Shown in pieces: positions 17,573 to 26,098 of a stretch of 64,000 nucleotides of DNA. Source of the stretch: Synechococcus sp. CBW1004 (GTDB taxonomy: Bacteria > Cyanobacteriota > Cyanobacteriia > PCC-6307 > Cyanobiaceae); NCBI RefSeq assembly GCF_015840715.1, contig NZ_CP060397.1:2314686-2378685 (forward strand), written 5' to 3'. How positions within the stretch are numbered: position 1 is the stretch's first letter; every line of letters begins with the position of its first letter. The notes below the pieces were generated by a model. That model was given only the letters and a program-made list of their open reading frames with translations. It was not told the DNA's origin and made no database searches. Made by a program: the position numbers and the translations under genes.

Positions 17573-18754
17573 TCAGATCACATCCATGACGCGGTCGGTG
17601 CGGTTCACCAGGCAGGTCAGCAGCGCCATGCGCAGGAATACGGCTCCACGAGCCTGGCTGAAATACCAGTTGTGCGGCGTGTCGTCCATGCAGGTGCTCA
17701 GTTCCGGGCCACGGGCGAGGGGATGCAGAACGATGGCGTCGGCTTTGTAGGGAAGATCGCGCGTCAGGCGAAAGCAGCTGCCGTGTACTTCATAGCTGTC
17801 ACCAACCCAGGCGATGGCATTGATGTAGATCACATCGAGCTCAGGAATCTCGCGATGCAGATTGGTGCTCAGCCGCAGCGTCAGCCCCGCCTGTTGCAGC
17901 TCCTCTAGCTGCCCTGGATCGAACAGATCATCTGAGGGGTGCGTCGCTGCGTCGTGGATGATCACCAGCTCGTCGACGATCTGGGGGAACTTGGCGAGGA
18001 TGTGCAGCAGCGATCTCACCGTGCGCATGCGATTGGGAATGCCCACGATGCCGATGCGGATCCTGGAGCTGGCGGGAACGTTGGTGTTCGCGAGGCTCGG
18101 TCTCCATTTGAGCAGGGTGAACAGGTCGGCCATCGCCTGGGTGGGGTGCTGGTCGATCCCATTGCCCGCATTGATGATCGGGATGCGCAGCGCCTCCGTC
18201 ATCTCGTAGACGGCTTCAGCATGGTTGTCGCGCAGCACCACACAGTCGCCATAGTTGTTGAACATGTGGGCGACATCGGTGAGCGATTCGCCCTTGGCGA
18301 TGCCGGTGCTGCTGCGGTCGGTGATGTTGATGGAATCCCCGCCCAGGCGGTGCCAGGCACTGTCAAAGGAAAGGCGCGTGCGCGTGCTGGGCTCGTAGAA
18401 GGCGTTGATCAGAATCTTGCCTTTGAGGGGTGTGTTGTGGGTGATGTAGCGCTTGGGATTGCTCTCGAACTTGGCCGCCAGCCGGAACAGCTGCAGCAGG
18501 GTTTCGGCGCGAAATGGCCGGATTGACACCACATGCTGATCCGCCAGGTCGTGCAGGGCTTCGCCGTCTTCCTGGATGTTGCTCAGCAGCGCCTGGGGCT
18601 GGGTGGCGCCGTAGGTGTCAGGGCCGAGGGGGCGAAACCGGATCGAGGCGGCTGGATCGGCATGCTTTTCGGGTGTCAGGATCACCATGAATGCGAGGGC
18701 TACAACCAGGGCAGCGAAGCGTGTTGCGCTGCACTTCTGCGTTTTTAACACCAT
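17573..18754 (-). CDS. ATCase-like carbamoyltransferase with altered acceptor site
   Basis: The core aligns with aspartate carbamoyltransferase. FYEPSTRTRLSFD (carbamoyl-phosphate loop), IAKGESL, VVLRDNHAEA, GIDQHPTQAMADLFTL and the ending DDTPHNWYFSQARGA are present. The second-substrate site differs: the E. coli segment with Arg229 and Gln231 (TRVQKER) is replaced by INAIAWVGDSYE, and HPLPR is HPLAR. It therefore probably carbamoylates, or removes carbamoyl from, something other than aspartate. The first 65 residues lie outside the fold and include a hydrophobic stretch; an alternative ATG is at 18688. It stands between the small membrane gene and asnB. Confidence 0.82.
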   Translation of the reverse strand: MVLKTQKCSATRFAALVVALAFMVILTPEKHADPAASIRFRPLGPDTYGATQPQALLSNIQEDGEALHDLADQHVVSIRPFRAETLLQLFRLAAKFESNPKRYITHNTPLKGKILINAFYEPSTRTRLSFDSAWHRLGGDSINITDRSSTGIAKGESLTDVAHMFNNYGDCVVLRDNHAEAVYEMTEALRIPIINAGNGIDQHPTQAMADLFTLLKWRPSLANTNVPASSRIRIGIVGIPNRMRTVRSLLHILAKFPQIVDELVIIHDAATHPSDDLFDPGQLEELQQAGLTLRLSTNLHREIPELDVIYINAIAWVGDSYEVHGSCFRLTRDLPYKADAIVLHPLARGPELSTCMDDTPHNWYFSQARGAVFLRMALLTCLVNRTDRVMDVI

Positions 18755-18863
18755 GCATGAACGTGCTTCCGCCTTGCACGGATCGCAAGCGAATCTTCAA
18801 ATTTGACCTGATTTGGTAGCGGTTGATACAGAGTAATGGCCTGACTTTCCCGGCATGGCCGCC

Positions 18864-19028
18864 TCACCAGGCTTTGCCTGAGCGCCATTCGTGCCACCAG
18901 ATCAACAGCAGCACCACCACGGCCAGCGCCAGAGCGGCAAGGCTGCCGTAAACCACCAGACGCAGCAGCTGCAGACTGGCCATCCAGCTGGTGCTCGCCA
19001 ACACGGTCGGTGCCAGGCCGTGAAGCAT
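18864..19028 (-). CDS. 54-residue single-pass membrane protein, transporter partner
   Basis: An ATG at 19028, 4 bp after the symporter stop, opens a 54-codon frame ending in TGA at 18864-18866. One hydrophobic helix (LRLVVYGSLAALALAVVVLL) is followed by IWWHEWRSGKAW. The tight spacing and the mirrored position of another tiny membrane protein on the other side of the symporter suggest an accessory subunit. There is no recognised family. Confidence 0.6.
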   Translation of the reverse strand: MLHGLAPTVLASTSWMASLQLLRLVVYGSLAALALAVVVLLLIWWHEWRSGKAW

Positions 19029-19032
19029 CGGG

Positions 19033-20463
19033 TCAGGCCTCCCTGAGAAGGTGCCACTGGAAGCGCTCGGGCCTGAGGCTGCTGCCCACGGCCATCACCA
19101 GCGCCGAGACCGCGGTTGAAAACAAGGCGGCGCAGTACGGGGCGATCTGCACATAGGCCACCAGCCCCACGGCGCTGCCCGCCAGCATGGCCGCGATGGC
19201 GGCGTGGCGGTTGGCCTGTGACCAGTAGAGCCCATAGGCCACAGGCCACACGGTCGAGGCCACCAGGGCGCCGGTGAAAAACAGCACCGAGGCCAGCGAA
19301 TCGAGCCGCGGCCACGACAGCACCAGGGTGAGCAGGCCGAGCCCCACCACCACCAGCTTGGTGGCCTGGCGCAGCTGGGCATCGCTCAGCTGCGGGTTGA
19401 GCAGTTTGAACACCACATCCTCGGCGACCAGATCGGCGGTGGAGGCCAGCAGCGAATCGAGTGTCGAGGTCAGAGAGGCGAACACCACCACAAACACCAG
19501 CGCGGCGCCGCCGGCGCCCAGCAGCTGTGAGGCCATCACCGGGAACACCATGTTCACCTGGGGCAGCGCAAGGTTCTGCGCCAGGGCCACCAGGCCGAGC
19601 GAGCCCGTCACGATCGGCACGGTCATCCAGGCCAGGCCGCCCAGGACGAAGGCGTTGACGACCACCGAGGCGCGGCTGGAGAACACCCGCGACCACCAGA
19701 TGTTGTTGTGAAACACCTCGCCCATCGAAAACAGCGCAGAGTTCCAGGCGATCAGCAGGCCCGCCGGCAGCAGCAGGTTGAGCCGATCGGGATGGCTCGC
19801 ACTGAGGCTGCTGTGCACCAGCTCGAGCGGAAAGCGCTGGAACGCCAGCACCGCCACCACCACCAGCAACCCCATGATCAGCAGCGACTGGATGAAGTCG
19901 GTACCCACCACCGCACGCATGCCGCCATAGAGCGTGTAAACGGTGGACACGCCGATCACCACCACCATGCCGAGCCGGTAATCAAAGCCCGAAAGCGCCT
20001 CCAGCAGGATCCCGGCGCCCATGGCCTGGGTCATCAGAAAGCCCAGGGTGTAAACCGCGGTGATCGCCATGAACACCCACCAGGCGGCGCGGCCGTAGCG
20101 CAGGCGAATGAAGTCGCCGCTGGTGCGCCCGTGGGGCATCAGCCTTTTGATGCGGATCGCCAGGGGTGCGAACAGGATCAAGCCCAGGCCGGCCAGGGCA
20201 TAGCTGAACATCCCCCAGAGGCCATTGCGGTAGCCGAATTCGGGGGCCAGCAGGGTGGTGTTGCCGGTCACCCACGACGCCATCAGCGTGGCGGTGCTGA
20301 GGGCCAGGCCGATGTTGCGGCCGGCGAGCATGTAGTCGTCGGCGTCGCCCTTGCCGCCCCGTCCCCAGGCCACACCAAGGGCGATCCAGAGCACGGCGAA
20401 GACCACCACCAGTGCCCAGGCGATGCCGGGCGACAGCAGCGGTGTCACAACCCCACTGTCCAT
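19033..20463 (-). CDS. sodium:solute symporter (SSS family)
   Basis: A 476-residue protein with about 12-13 membrane segments in the LeuT-like SSS arrangement. N-terminal motifs ADDYMLAGRNIGLALSTATL and ASWVTGNTTLL match the conserved first helices. GGMRAVVGTDFIQSLLIMG corresponds to the classical SSS signature, and FASLTSTLDSLLASTADLVAED contains the conserved sodium-site serine/threonine region of helix 8. Family members carry urea, proline, pantothenate, allantoin and similar solutes. Given the downstream carbamoyl and ureido enzymes, a nitrogenous solute is likely, but its identity is unknown. Flanked within 5 bp by two tiny membrane genes. Confidence 0.92.
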   Translation of the reverse strand: MDSGVVTPLLSPGIAWALVVVFAVLWIALGVAWGRGGKGDADDYMLAGRNIGLALSTATLMASWVTGNTTLLAPEFGYRNGLWGMFSYALAGLGLILFAPLAIRIKRLMPHGRTSGDFIRLRYGRAAWWVFMAITAVYTLGFLMTQAMGAGILLEALSGFDYRLGMVVVIGVSTVYTLYGGMRAVVGTDFIQSLLIMGLLVVVAVLAFQRFPLELVHSSLSASHPDRLNLLLPAGLLIAWNSALFSMGEVFHNNIWWSRVFSSRASVVVNAFVLGGLAWMTVPIVTGSLGLVALAQNLALPQVNMVFPVMASQLLGAGGAALVFVVVFASLTSTLDSLLASTADLVAEDVVFKLLNPQLSDAQLRQATKLVVVGLGLLTLVLSWPRLDSLASVLFFTGALVASTVWPVAYGLYWSQANRHAAIAAMLAGSAVGLVAYVQIAPYCAALFSTAVSALVMAVGSSLRPERFQWHLLREA

Positions 20464-20466
20464 GTC

Positions 20467-20592
20467 TCAGTGCTGCTCCCAGGGATCGCGGCCGCGCCAC
20501 TGCAGATGGCCTCGCACGATCATGGCCGTGGTGGAGGCGGTCACCACCGCGCCCACGGCAAAGATCAGCAATGCTTGCTGCAGGGCATCCAT
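20467..20592 (-). CDS. 41-residue single-pass membrane protein upstream of the symporter
   Basis: ATG at 20592 and stop at 20467-20469, 3 bp before the symporter start. The peptide has one hydrophobic helix (LLIFAVGAVVTASTTAMIV) and a basic tail ending in GRDPWEQH. It begins the compact leftward cluster, 62 bp after the SulP stop codon. Small cognate subunits are known for some SSS and related carriers; that role here is inferred from position. Confidence 0.6.
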   Translation of the reverse strand: MDALQQALLIFAVGAVVTASTTAMIVRGHLQWRGRDPWEQH

Positions 20593-20654
20593 AGGCGTCG
20601 CGGGTTCAGGTGGGGCTCCTTGTCACCTTGACCAGAGCCGTCAGGGGCGTCAAC

Positions 20655-22343
20655 TCACGTTACCCGCGCCGCGTCGAGCTGGGCGATCGCCGCCGCGCGG
20701 CTGGGCAGCAGTTGTGCTGATCCGTAGCGCGACACCCCGAAGCGGTTGAGTCGGTCACGGAACCGCGCCTGGGGCACGGCGATCAGCACGCGCCGCCCCT
20801 GTTTGGCCGCGTCACGGCACAACGCATCGATGGCCAGTGATGCGGTGACTCCCAGATGGCTGACAGCGCTCAGATCAAGCACCAGGCAGCTGTAGGCGGT
20901 GCTGTCGCTGAGCAGCTGGGTCAGGTAGCGGCTGGCGCCGAAGCTGAGCGGCCCTTCGAGCCGCAGCAGCGCCGCCGATGAACCCGCCTGCTCCAGCAGC
21001 TGCTGTTCCTGGGGGCTCAGGGTGCTGAGATCATCGCCCCCTGCCAGTCGTTGTGTCGCCTGCTGGAGCGCGTCGGCCTGATCTTTGATGGTGATGATGT
21101 TGGCGATCGAGACGCCGATCACGACGGCGGTCACGAGATCCCAGAAAACGGTGAGCAGCAGCACCAGCCACATCAACCCCGTGGCCTTCCAGGACACCTT
21201 CGGAGCTCTGTGCAGGAAGGGCCAGTCGATGATCTCGAGCCCCACATGGAGCAGGATTCCCCCCAACACCGCCAGTGGCACCAGCGAGGCCAGCGGTCCG
21301 GCGCCCAGGGTGACCATCAGCAACGCGGCAGCATGCACCATGCCCGAGAGGGGCGTGCGGCCTCCGGCCTGCACGTTGGTCACCGTGCGCATCGTGGCGC
21401 CCGCTCCGGGCAGGCCACCCACCAGAGCGGCGGCCATGTTGCCGATGCCCTGGCCGATCAGTTCGCGATTGGAGTGGTGCTGGGTGCGGGTGATGTTGTC
21501 AGCCACCAACGAGGTGAGCAGGGAATCGATCGACCCGAGCACAGCCAGGGTGATGGCATAGCCACCGATCAGGCGCAGGTCGTCCAGGCGCAGCTGGGGC
21601 CACTGCAGGTGGGGCCAGCCCTGCGGAATCGCCCCGAGCCTGGTCACGGCGTCCTGCGGCAGCAGCAGGCTGAGGATGCTGATCAGGATCAGCGCCAGCA
21701 GTGGTGCCGGCAGCCAATGGCTCCATCGCTTCGGCGTCCAGCGCACAACGGCGAAGCTCGAGGCGCCGACCAGCAGCGCCACAGGATTGATGGAGCCGAC
21801 CTGCTGCGGCAGAGCCGCCAGGATCTGCGGAATCGAGCCCCGCAGTTCCAGCCCCAGCAGCACGGGCAGCTGCAGCAGCACCACGATCACGCCGATGCCC
21901 GACATGAAGCCGGAGATCACCGAGTAGGGAATCTGAACGATGTACTGACCGAGCCGCAGCAGGCCGAACACCACCTGCAGCAGGCCTGCCACCAAGGCCA
22001 CGGTGAACGCCATCGCCAGGCCCGAAGCCGGTCCGTAGCGCGCCACCATGGTGGTGATGATGCCCGCCATGATCACGGTCATGGGACCGGTGGGGCCTGA
22101 CACCTGCGCCGGTGTTCCGCCCAGTGGCGCAGCTAGAAAGCCCAACACAATGGCGCCCCACAGACCGGCGATCGCACCGGCACCGGAGGTGACGCCGAAG
22201 GCCATCGCCAGCGGCAGGGCCACCACGGCGGTGGTGATGCCTCCCGCCAGATCGCCGCGCCAGTTGCTCAGAACGCTGCTGCGCCATCGCTGGCTGGATC
22301 GCCACAGACGCAGTGGCGGTGAATCACGAAACGGCGAGCGCAT
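20655..22343 (-). CDS. SulP-family anion transporter with STAS domain, possible BicA-type bicarbonate carrier
   Basis: A 562-residue protein with a transmembrane core (GVTSGAGAIAGLWGAIVLGF, GPTGPMTVIMAGI, GQGIGNMAAALVGGLPGAG, VLGSIDSLLTSLVADNI) and a cytoplasmic STAS domain from about residue 440 (LVLDLSAVSHLGVTASLAID). Length and domain plan match cyanobacterial BicA, a sodium-dependent low-affinity bicarbonate transporter, but sulfate carriers of the same family look alike and the anion cannot be decided here. It lies upstream of the symporter cluster on the same strand. Confidence 0.9.
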   Translation of the reverse strand: MRSPFRDSPPLRLWRSSQRWRSSVLSNWRGDLAGGITTAVVALPLAMAFGVTSGAGAIAGLWGAIVLGFLAAPLGGTPAQVSGPTGPMTVIMAGIITTMVARYGPASGLAMAFTVALVAGLLQVVFGLLRLGQYIVQIPYSVISGFMSGIGVIVVLLQLPVLLGLELRGSIPQILAALPQQVGSINPVALLVGASSFAVVRWTPKRWSHWLPAPLLALILISILSLLLPQDAVTRLGAIPQGWPHLQWPQLRLDDLRLIGGYAITLAVLGSIDSLLTSLVADNITRTQHHSNRELIGQGIGNMAAALVGGLPGAGATMRTVTNVQAGGRTPLSGMVHAAALLMVTLGAGPLASLVPLAVLGGILLHVGLEIIDWPFLHRAPKVSWKATGLMWLVLLLTVFWDLVTAVVIGVSIANIITIKDQADALQQATQRLAGGDDLSTLSPQEQQLLEQAGSSAALLRLEGPLSFGASRYLTQLLSDSTAYSCLVLDLSAVSHLGVTASLAIDALCRDAAKQGRRVLIAVPQARFRDRLNRFGVSRYGSAQLLPSRAAAIAQLDAARVT

Positions 22344-22597
22344 GGCAGCAGAGCACTGTCTTCAAGCTGCCAAGGCGCCCAAGAAGCTACAACGACGGCA
22401 TCAGAAGCCGATAAGGCCCGTTTGAAGCCCACAATTCCGGCCAGGCCCCCAAAGCGATTGGCTCGCGCTGCTGGCGCGATCTGATCAGCCCAGAGACCGG
22501 AGCCACAGTGCTCAGCATTGTGGCAGGGCACGTTCTGCTGCCCCAGACCCGTCGGAGAAGCGCGCCCCAGCGCCAGCAGGCGGTCGTGATTTTGGGC
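22344..22597. other. intergenic region with no recognisable gene
   Basis: These 254 bp separate the SulP start from the end of the PIN toxin gene. No conserved frame, tRNA-like fold or repeat stands out. The promoter for the SulP gene should lie in the part next to 22344. Confidence 0.4.
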
Positions 22598-23002
22598 TCA
22601 GACAGGACGGTTCAGGCGGTTGAGGCGCAGCGCACTCACGGAGGCGATGGCTTCGAAGTCGGCATCGAAGCTCACGAGCTCCGCGTTGTGGTGCAGTGCT
22701 ACGGCGGCCACCAGCAGATCAAGGCTCAATACCGTGCGGCCGACCTGACGGCAGGCCTGGCCAAGGGCAATCGCCTGCTGCCAGACATCTGATGGCGTGG
22801 ACAGGCAGGGCAGGGTGTTGAACTGCGCCTCAAGCAGGCGTGCTTCCTCCGGTCGTGCGACTCGAAGAACCTCGAAGCGCACCGGCTCGGCCAGATGGGC
22901 AGTGGCATCCAGCACATAGGGGGTAATGAACTGCTTCAGGAGAGCTGGGCTGCGGGATCGGGTGAAGTCGATCCAAAGGCTGGTGTCGATCAGCAGGGTC
23001 AT
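22598..23002 (-). CDS. PIN-domain toxin, VapC type
   Basis: A 134-residue protein beginning LLIDTSLWIDF, with the first catalytic Asp; a Glu in RFEVLRVA near residue 44; VLSLDLLVAAVALHHN with the third acidic residue near 95; and VSFDADFEAIA near 115. This is the standard VapC layout of metal-dependent ribonuclease toxins. The start overlaps the antitoxin stop by 4 bp (ATGA), which supports translational coupling. Confidence 0.87.
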   Translation of the reverse strand: MTLLIDTSLWIDFTRSRSPALLKQFITPYVLDATAHLAEPVRFEVLRVARPEEARLLEAQFNTLPCLSTPSDVWQQAIALGQACRQVGRTVLSLDLLVAAVALHHNAELVSFDADFEAIASVSALRLNRLNRPV

Positions 23003-23229
23003 GGGCTGATCTCCTGCGCGCGCTGTCGCTCCCGCTCCTGGTCGGCCTCATAAGTGTCCAGTTCCACGCCCCATTCGCCGTTGAGGAACCGCTGGGCGAT
23101 CTGCGCCCGGCGTCGCTGCTGCAGGGCCTCTTCCATCAGACGCCGGATGGCGGGGCCCTTCTTGCGCTCGCCCGTGAGATCCATGATCTCTGCCATCTCA
23201 GAATCTGAAAGCTCAACGGTGACTTTCAT
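22999..23229 (-). CDS. VapB-type antitoxin
   Basis: A 76-residue protein starting MKVTVELSDSEMAEIMDLTG, whose N-terminal beta strand and following helices fit a ribbon-helix-helix DNA-binding domain. The C-terminal half (RFLNGEWGVELDTYEADQER) is charged and would wrap the toxin. ATG at 23229 is preferred because the upstream in-frame extension reads as noncoding. Antitoxin first and toxin second, with a 4-bp overlap, is the usual order for autoregulated pairs. Confidence 0.82.
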   Translation of the reverse strand: MKVTVELSDSEMAEIMDLTGERKKGPAIRRLMEEALQQRRRAQIAQRFLNGEWGVELDTYEADQERERQRAQEISP

Positions 23230-23359
23230 GCTTCTGGCCTTACAAAGTCCCACTCTTTCTTGAGAATCGCACTGGCTGTCAATGGGGTGCGCTCCCGGCA
23301 GCCGGCCCACCTCCAGAGCGGATCGCACGACAGTGCTGGTGGCTGCCTGCCTGACCCGC

Positions 23360-23570
23360 GGCCACTGCGCTGCTCAGCTGCCAGGAACGGGCACGGGATG
23401 GGCTGCTCGATCGCACGTTGCTTTCCCTCACGCCTGAGCAGACCACGGCCCAGCTGGCTGATCTGGAGGATTGCAGCGATACCGCATCAAGGCCAGGGCC
23501 TGGGACGTGGACTGGTGGCCGATGCGCTGCGGCGCAGCCTGGCCGCCTCGATCGCGGTCTGGCGGAAGAG
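23360..23570 (+). pseudogene. remnants of a TacA/TacT-like antitoxin-acetyltransferase pair
   Basis: In one frame (23379-23460) the residues CQERARDGLLDRTLLSLTPE followed by QLADLE look like the C terminus of a DUF1778 antitoxin, interrupted upstream by a stop at 23352-23354. Immediately after, in another frame (about 23472-23560), HQGQGLGRGLVADALRRSLA resembles the acetyl-CoA-binding motif of a GNAT toxin. The antitoxin tail is joined to the middle of the toxin, so most of the GNAT N terminus is deleted. No intact frame survives. The family assignment comes from short motifs only. Confidence 0.5.
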
Positions 23571-23674
23571 CTGGGCGACAGCGCCACGGCAGTCGAGGAA
23601 CCCCGTGCCCTGATCCAGCCCGAGGGCGGCGCACCCGCCACGGAAGCCCAACTCCTGCGTTGCTCAGTGTGTGA

Positions 23675-23728
23675 TGGGGGTCGCGAGGATCGAACTCGCC
23701 TAAGGCGGATTATGAGACAGCCCGGAGC
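23675..23728 (-). pseudogene. 3' half of a tRNA gene (remnant)
   Basis: Read on the minus strand, 23718-23675 gives an anticodon loop CTCATAA (anticodon CAT), a perfect T-arm GCGAG-TTCGATC-CTCGC (23700-23684) and a 3' acceptor strand GACCCCC with A following. The matching 5' acceptor GGGGGTC and a proper D-arm are absent, and the 5' side of the anticodon stem does not pair. This is a broken tRNA-Met/Ile-like gene, as left by an integration or deletion at a tRNA. Confidence 0.55.
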
Positions 23729-23773
23729 TCAGGTATAGCAAGGGATCTCGGCGAGGCTATGCCTGGGGAATGC

Positions 23774-24556
23774 CTATCTCAGGTTCTTCGTGTGTCGAAC
23801 TGTGTCATCGGCATGCCACGCGTTCGACAGGTAGGAGCCCTTGGATGCCGCACTGGGCTGCACAGGGTCGCACCACCAGTGGCGGGCAACTGTGCCCTTG
23901 TCGCGAGGCCCCACACCAGATGTAGTGCACAGCAGGTGCAGAAACCAGCACAACGGCGATACAGTTCGGTCCCAATGGGGCCTCGCGCTGCGTCCCCCGG
24001 CCGCCGCCAGCCGCACCACCGGCGCGCCGGCCAGCTCCAGCACCAGGTCGATGTCGTGGATCATCAGGTCGAGCACCACCGACACGTCGTTGGCGCGATC
24101 GGGGTTGGGGCTGTGGCGGCGGGCCTCCAGCACCACCACCTCCTCGCCGGCCACCACCTTGACCAGTTCGCGGAAGGCGGGATTGAAGCGCTCGATGTGG
24201 CCCACCTGCAGCAGCACGCCGGCCTGATCCGCGGCCCTGATCAACGCTTCGGCCTCCTCCTGGCTGGCGGCGATCGGCTTCTCGATCAGCACATGGCTGC
24301 CGGCCTGCAGGCAGGCCAGACCCACCCGGTGGTGGAGCAGGGTCGGCACGGCGATGCAGACCGCATCCACATGGGGCAGCAGGTGCCCGTAGTCGGCGAA
24401 CCAGCGGCAACCGAACTGCTGGGTGGCCAGCTGCCCCCGGGCTGGATCCGGATCGGCCACACCCACCAGCTCCGCATCCTTGATCAGGCTGAGCACCCTG
24501 GCGTGGTGCCAGCCCATGTTGCCGATGCCGATGACACCCACACGCACCGGGTTCAT
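23774..24556 (-). pseudogene. Gfo/Idh/MocA-family oxidoreductase, truncated at its C terminus
   Basis: From ATG 24556 the frame encodes a normal N-terminal Rossmann domain (VRVGVIGIGNMGWHHARVL, IAVPTLLHHRVG, LIEKPIAASQEEAEALI with the EKP motif, VGHIERFNPAF). Similarity fades at about 23990, after APVVRLAAAGG. The remaining 70 residues are Trp/Cys-rich and look like chance reading. Family members are 330-370 residues, so the substrate-binding end is lost. The break lies near the half-tRNA remnant, which suggests one rearrangement removed both. The protein is probably nonfunctional. Confidence 0.65.
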
Positions 24557-24620
24557 GGCAAGGCTTCCAAATGTCTCAATTATCGGTGATGCGTGATCGC
24601 TCCGTTCGCGCTGCGTTGAT

Positions 24621-25902
24621 TCAGGGTTCCGGACCGGGGCGCCGTTCGATCTGCACCCGCTCGATCCGGGGCCCGTCCATGGCCAGGATCCGAAACTGAT
24701 AGCCCTTCCAGCGCAACCCCTCCCCAGGGGCCGGAATGTGCTGGAGCCGCTCCAGCACGAAACCGGCCAGGGTGTGGTGCTCCTCCGCCTCCGGCAGGGG
24801 CAGCGGCAGCTGGCGATTGAGCTCGCAGATCTCCAGATCACCGGCCACCGACCAGCGGCCCGCATCCAGGCTGATCAGATCGGTGTCGGGTTCCAGGGGG
24901 TTGTCGTCCTCACCGACGATCTCGCTGGTGAGGTCAGCCACGGTGACCAGCCCCGCCGTGCCGCCGTGCTCATCCACCACCACCAGCAGCGGCTGGCCGC
25001 TGCGGATCAAGGGCAGCAGCTCGGCCAGGGGGGTGCTCTCCTGCACGCGGGCCACGGGGCGGATGTAGGGATGCAGGGGGGACTCAGGCCGAAGCAGGCC
25101 GCTGGCGATCGGATCGGCCAGGTGGCGCAGATCGAGCAGACCGCGCACGTCATCGAGGGAGCGGCCGATCACCGGGAAGCGGGCATGGGCGGTGTCATGC
25201 ACCGCCCGCATCAGCTCGGCGAAGGTGACCTCCAGCGGCAGGGTGACCATGCCCGCACGGGGCACCATCACCTCCCGCACCAGGGTGTCGCGCAGGGAGA
25301 ACACCCCTTCGAGGATGTTGCGCTCATCGGGCATCAGGCCGGTGACGCTGCCGGTTTCGATCAGGCTCTCCAGTTCGCCAGCCGAGAGGGCGGGCACCAG
25401 TTCATCCCAGTTGCGGGGCAGACCCAGCAGGTGGAGCAGCAGGGAGGCCAACCGCTCCACCAGGCTGAGCAGCGGAGCGAGCGCGCGGCTGAGCGCATCC
25501 AGCAGGGGCGCCAGGCTGAGGGCGGAGTGCTCGGGCCGGTGCAGCACCCCATGCCTTGGGCGCCAGACCGCCCAGCAGAGTGGCCAGCAGCGCCAGCGAC
25601 AGAAACACCCCCAGGTCGACCGAAGCCTGGGGCAGCAGGCCCGCAGCGTTCAGAGCCAGCCGCTCGGCCACAACGCGACCGGCCCAGCCCAGGGCCACCA
25701 GGGCCAGCACCATCCCCAGCTGGGTGGCCACCAGGGCCCGGCGCAGCCGGCGCTGCAACTTGGCCACCGCCTCGGCGCCAGGCTGGCCATCCTCCACCAG
25801 TTGCTGCACGCGGCTGGGGCGCAGGCGGATCAGGGCCATCTCGCCGGCCGAGAAGAAGGCCAGCAGGGCGATCAGGGCGGCCAGAACCAACAGCGGGATC
25901 AC
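24621..25902 (-). pseudogene. CNNM/CorC-type membrane protein with CBS domains, split by a frameshift
   Basis: The N-terminal part (25902 to about 25550) encodes the DUF21 membrane domain (LLAFFSAGEMALIRLRPSRV and two more helices). The C-terminal part (25547-24621) encodes the linker, a CBS pair (VREVMVPRAGM, VVDEHGGTAGLVTVADL with GEDDNP) and the CorC_HlyC domain. Removing one base from the C run at 25547-25550 fuses them as APKAW-VLHRPEHS in one frame. Together they make a full-length hemolysin/CNNM-like protein implicated in divalent cation transport. It may be a real mutation or a sequencing indel in the homopolymer. Confidence 0.8.
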
Positions 25903-26098
25903 AGCGACCCCGACCGTTCAGAGCGAGCGGGAGGGTTCACTCCCGGGGCTGCGAAGGCAGGAATCTGGAGCGGGACCGCTGGGGGAGGCGGAAGCATGGG
26001 TGGGCTGGATCGGCCAGGGAACGGCGCGCAACCTGGATTATCGGCCGACTGCCCGCCGCCGGTGTTCAGCGCCGGCCATCAAGGGATGGCTGGGCCAG

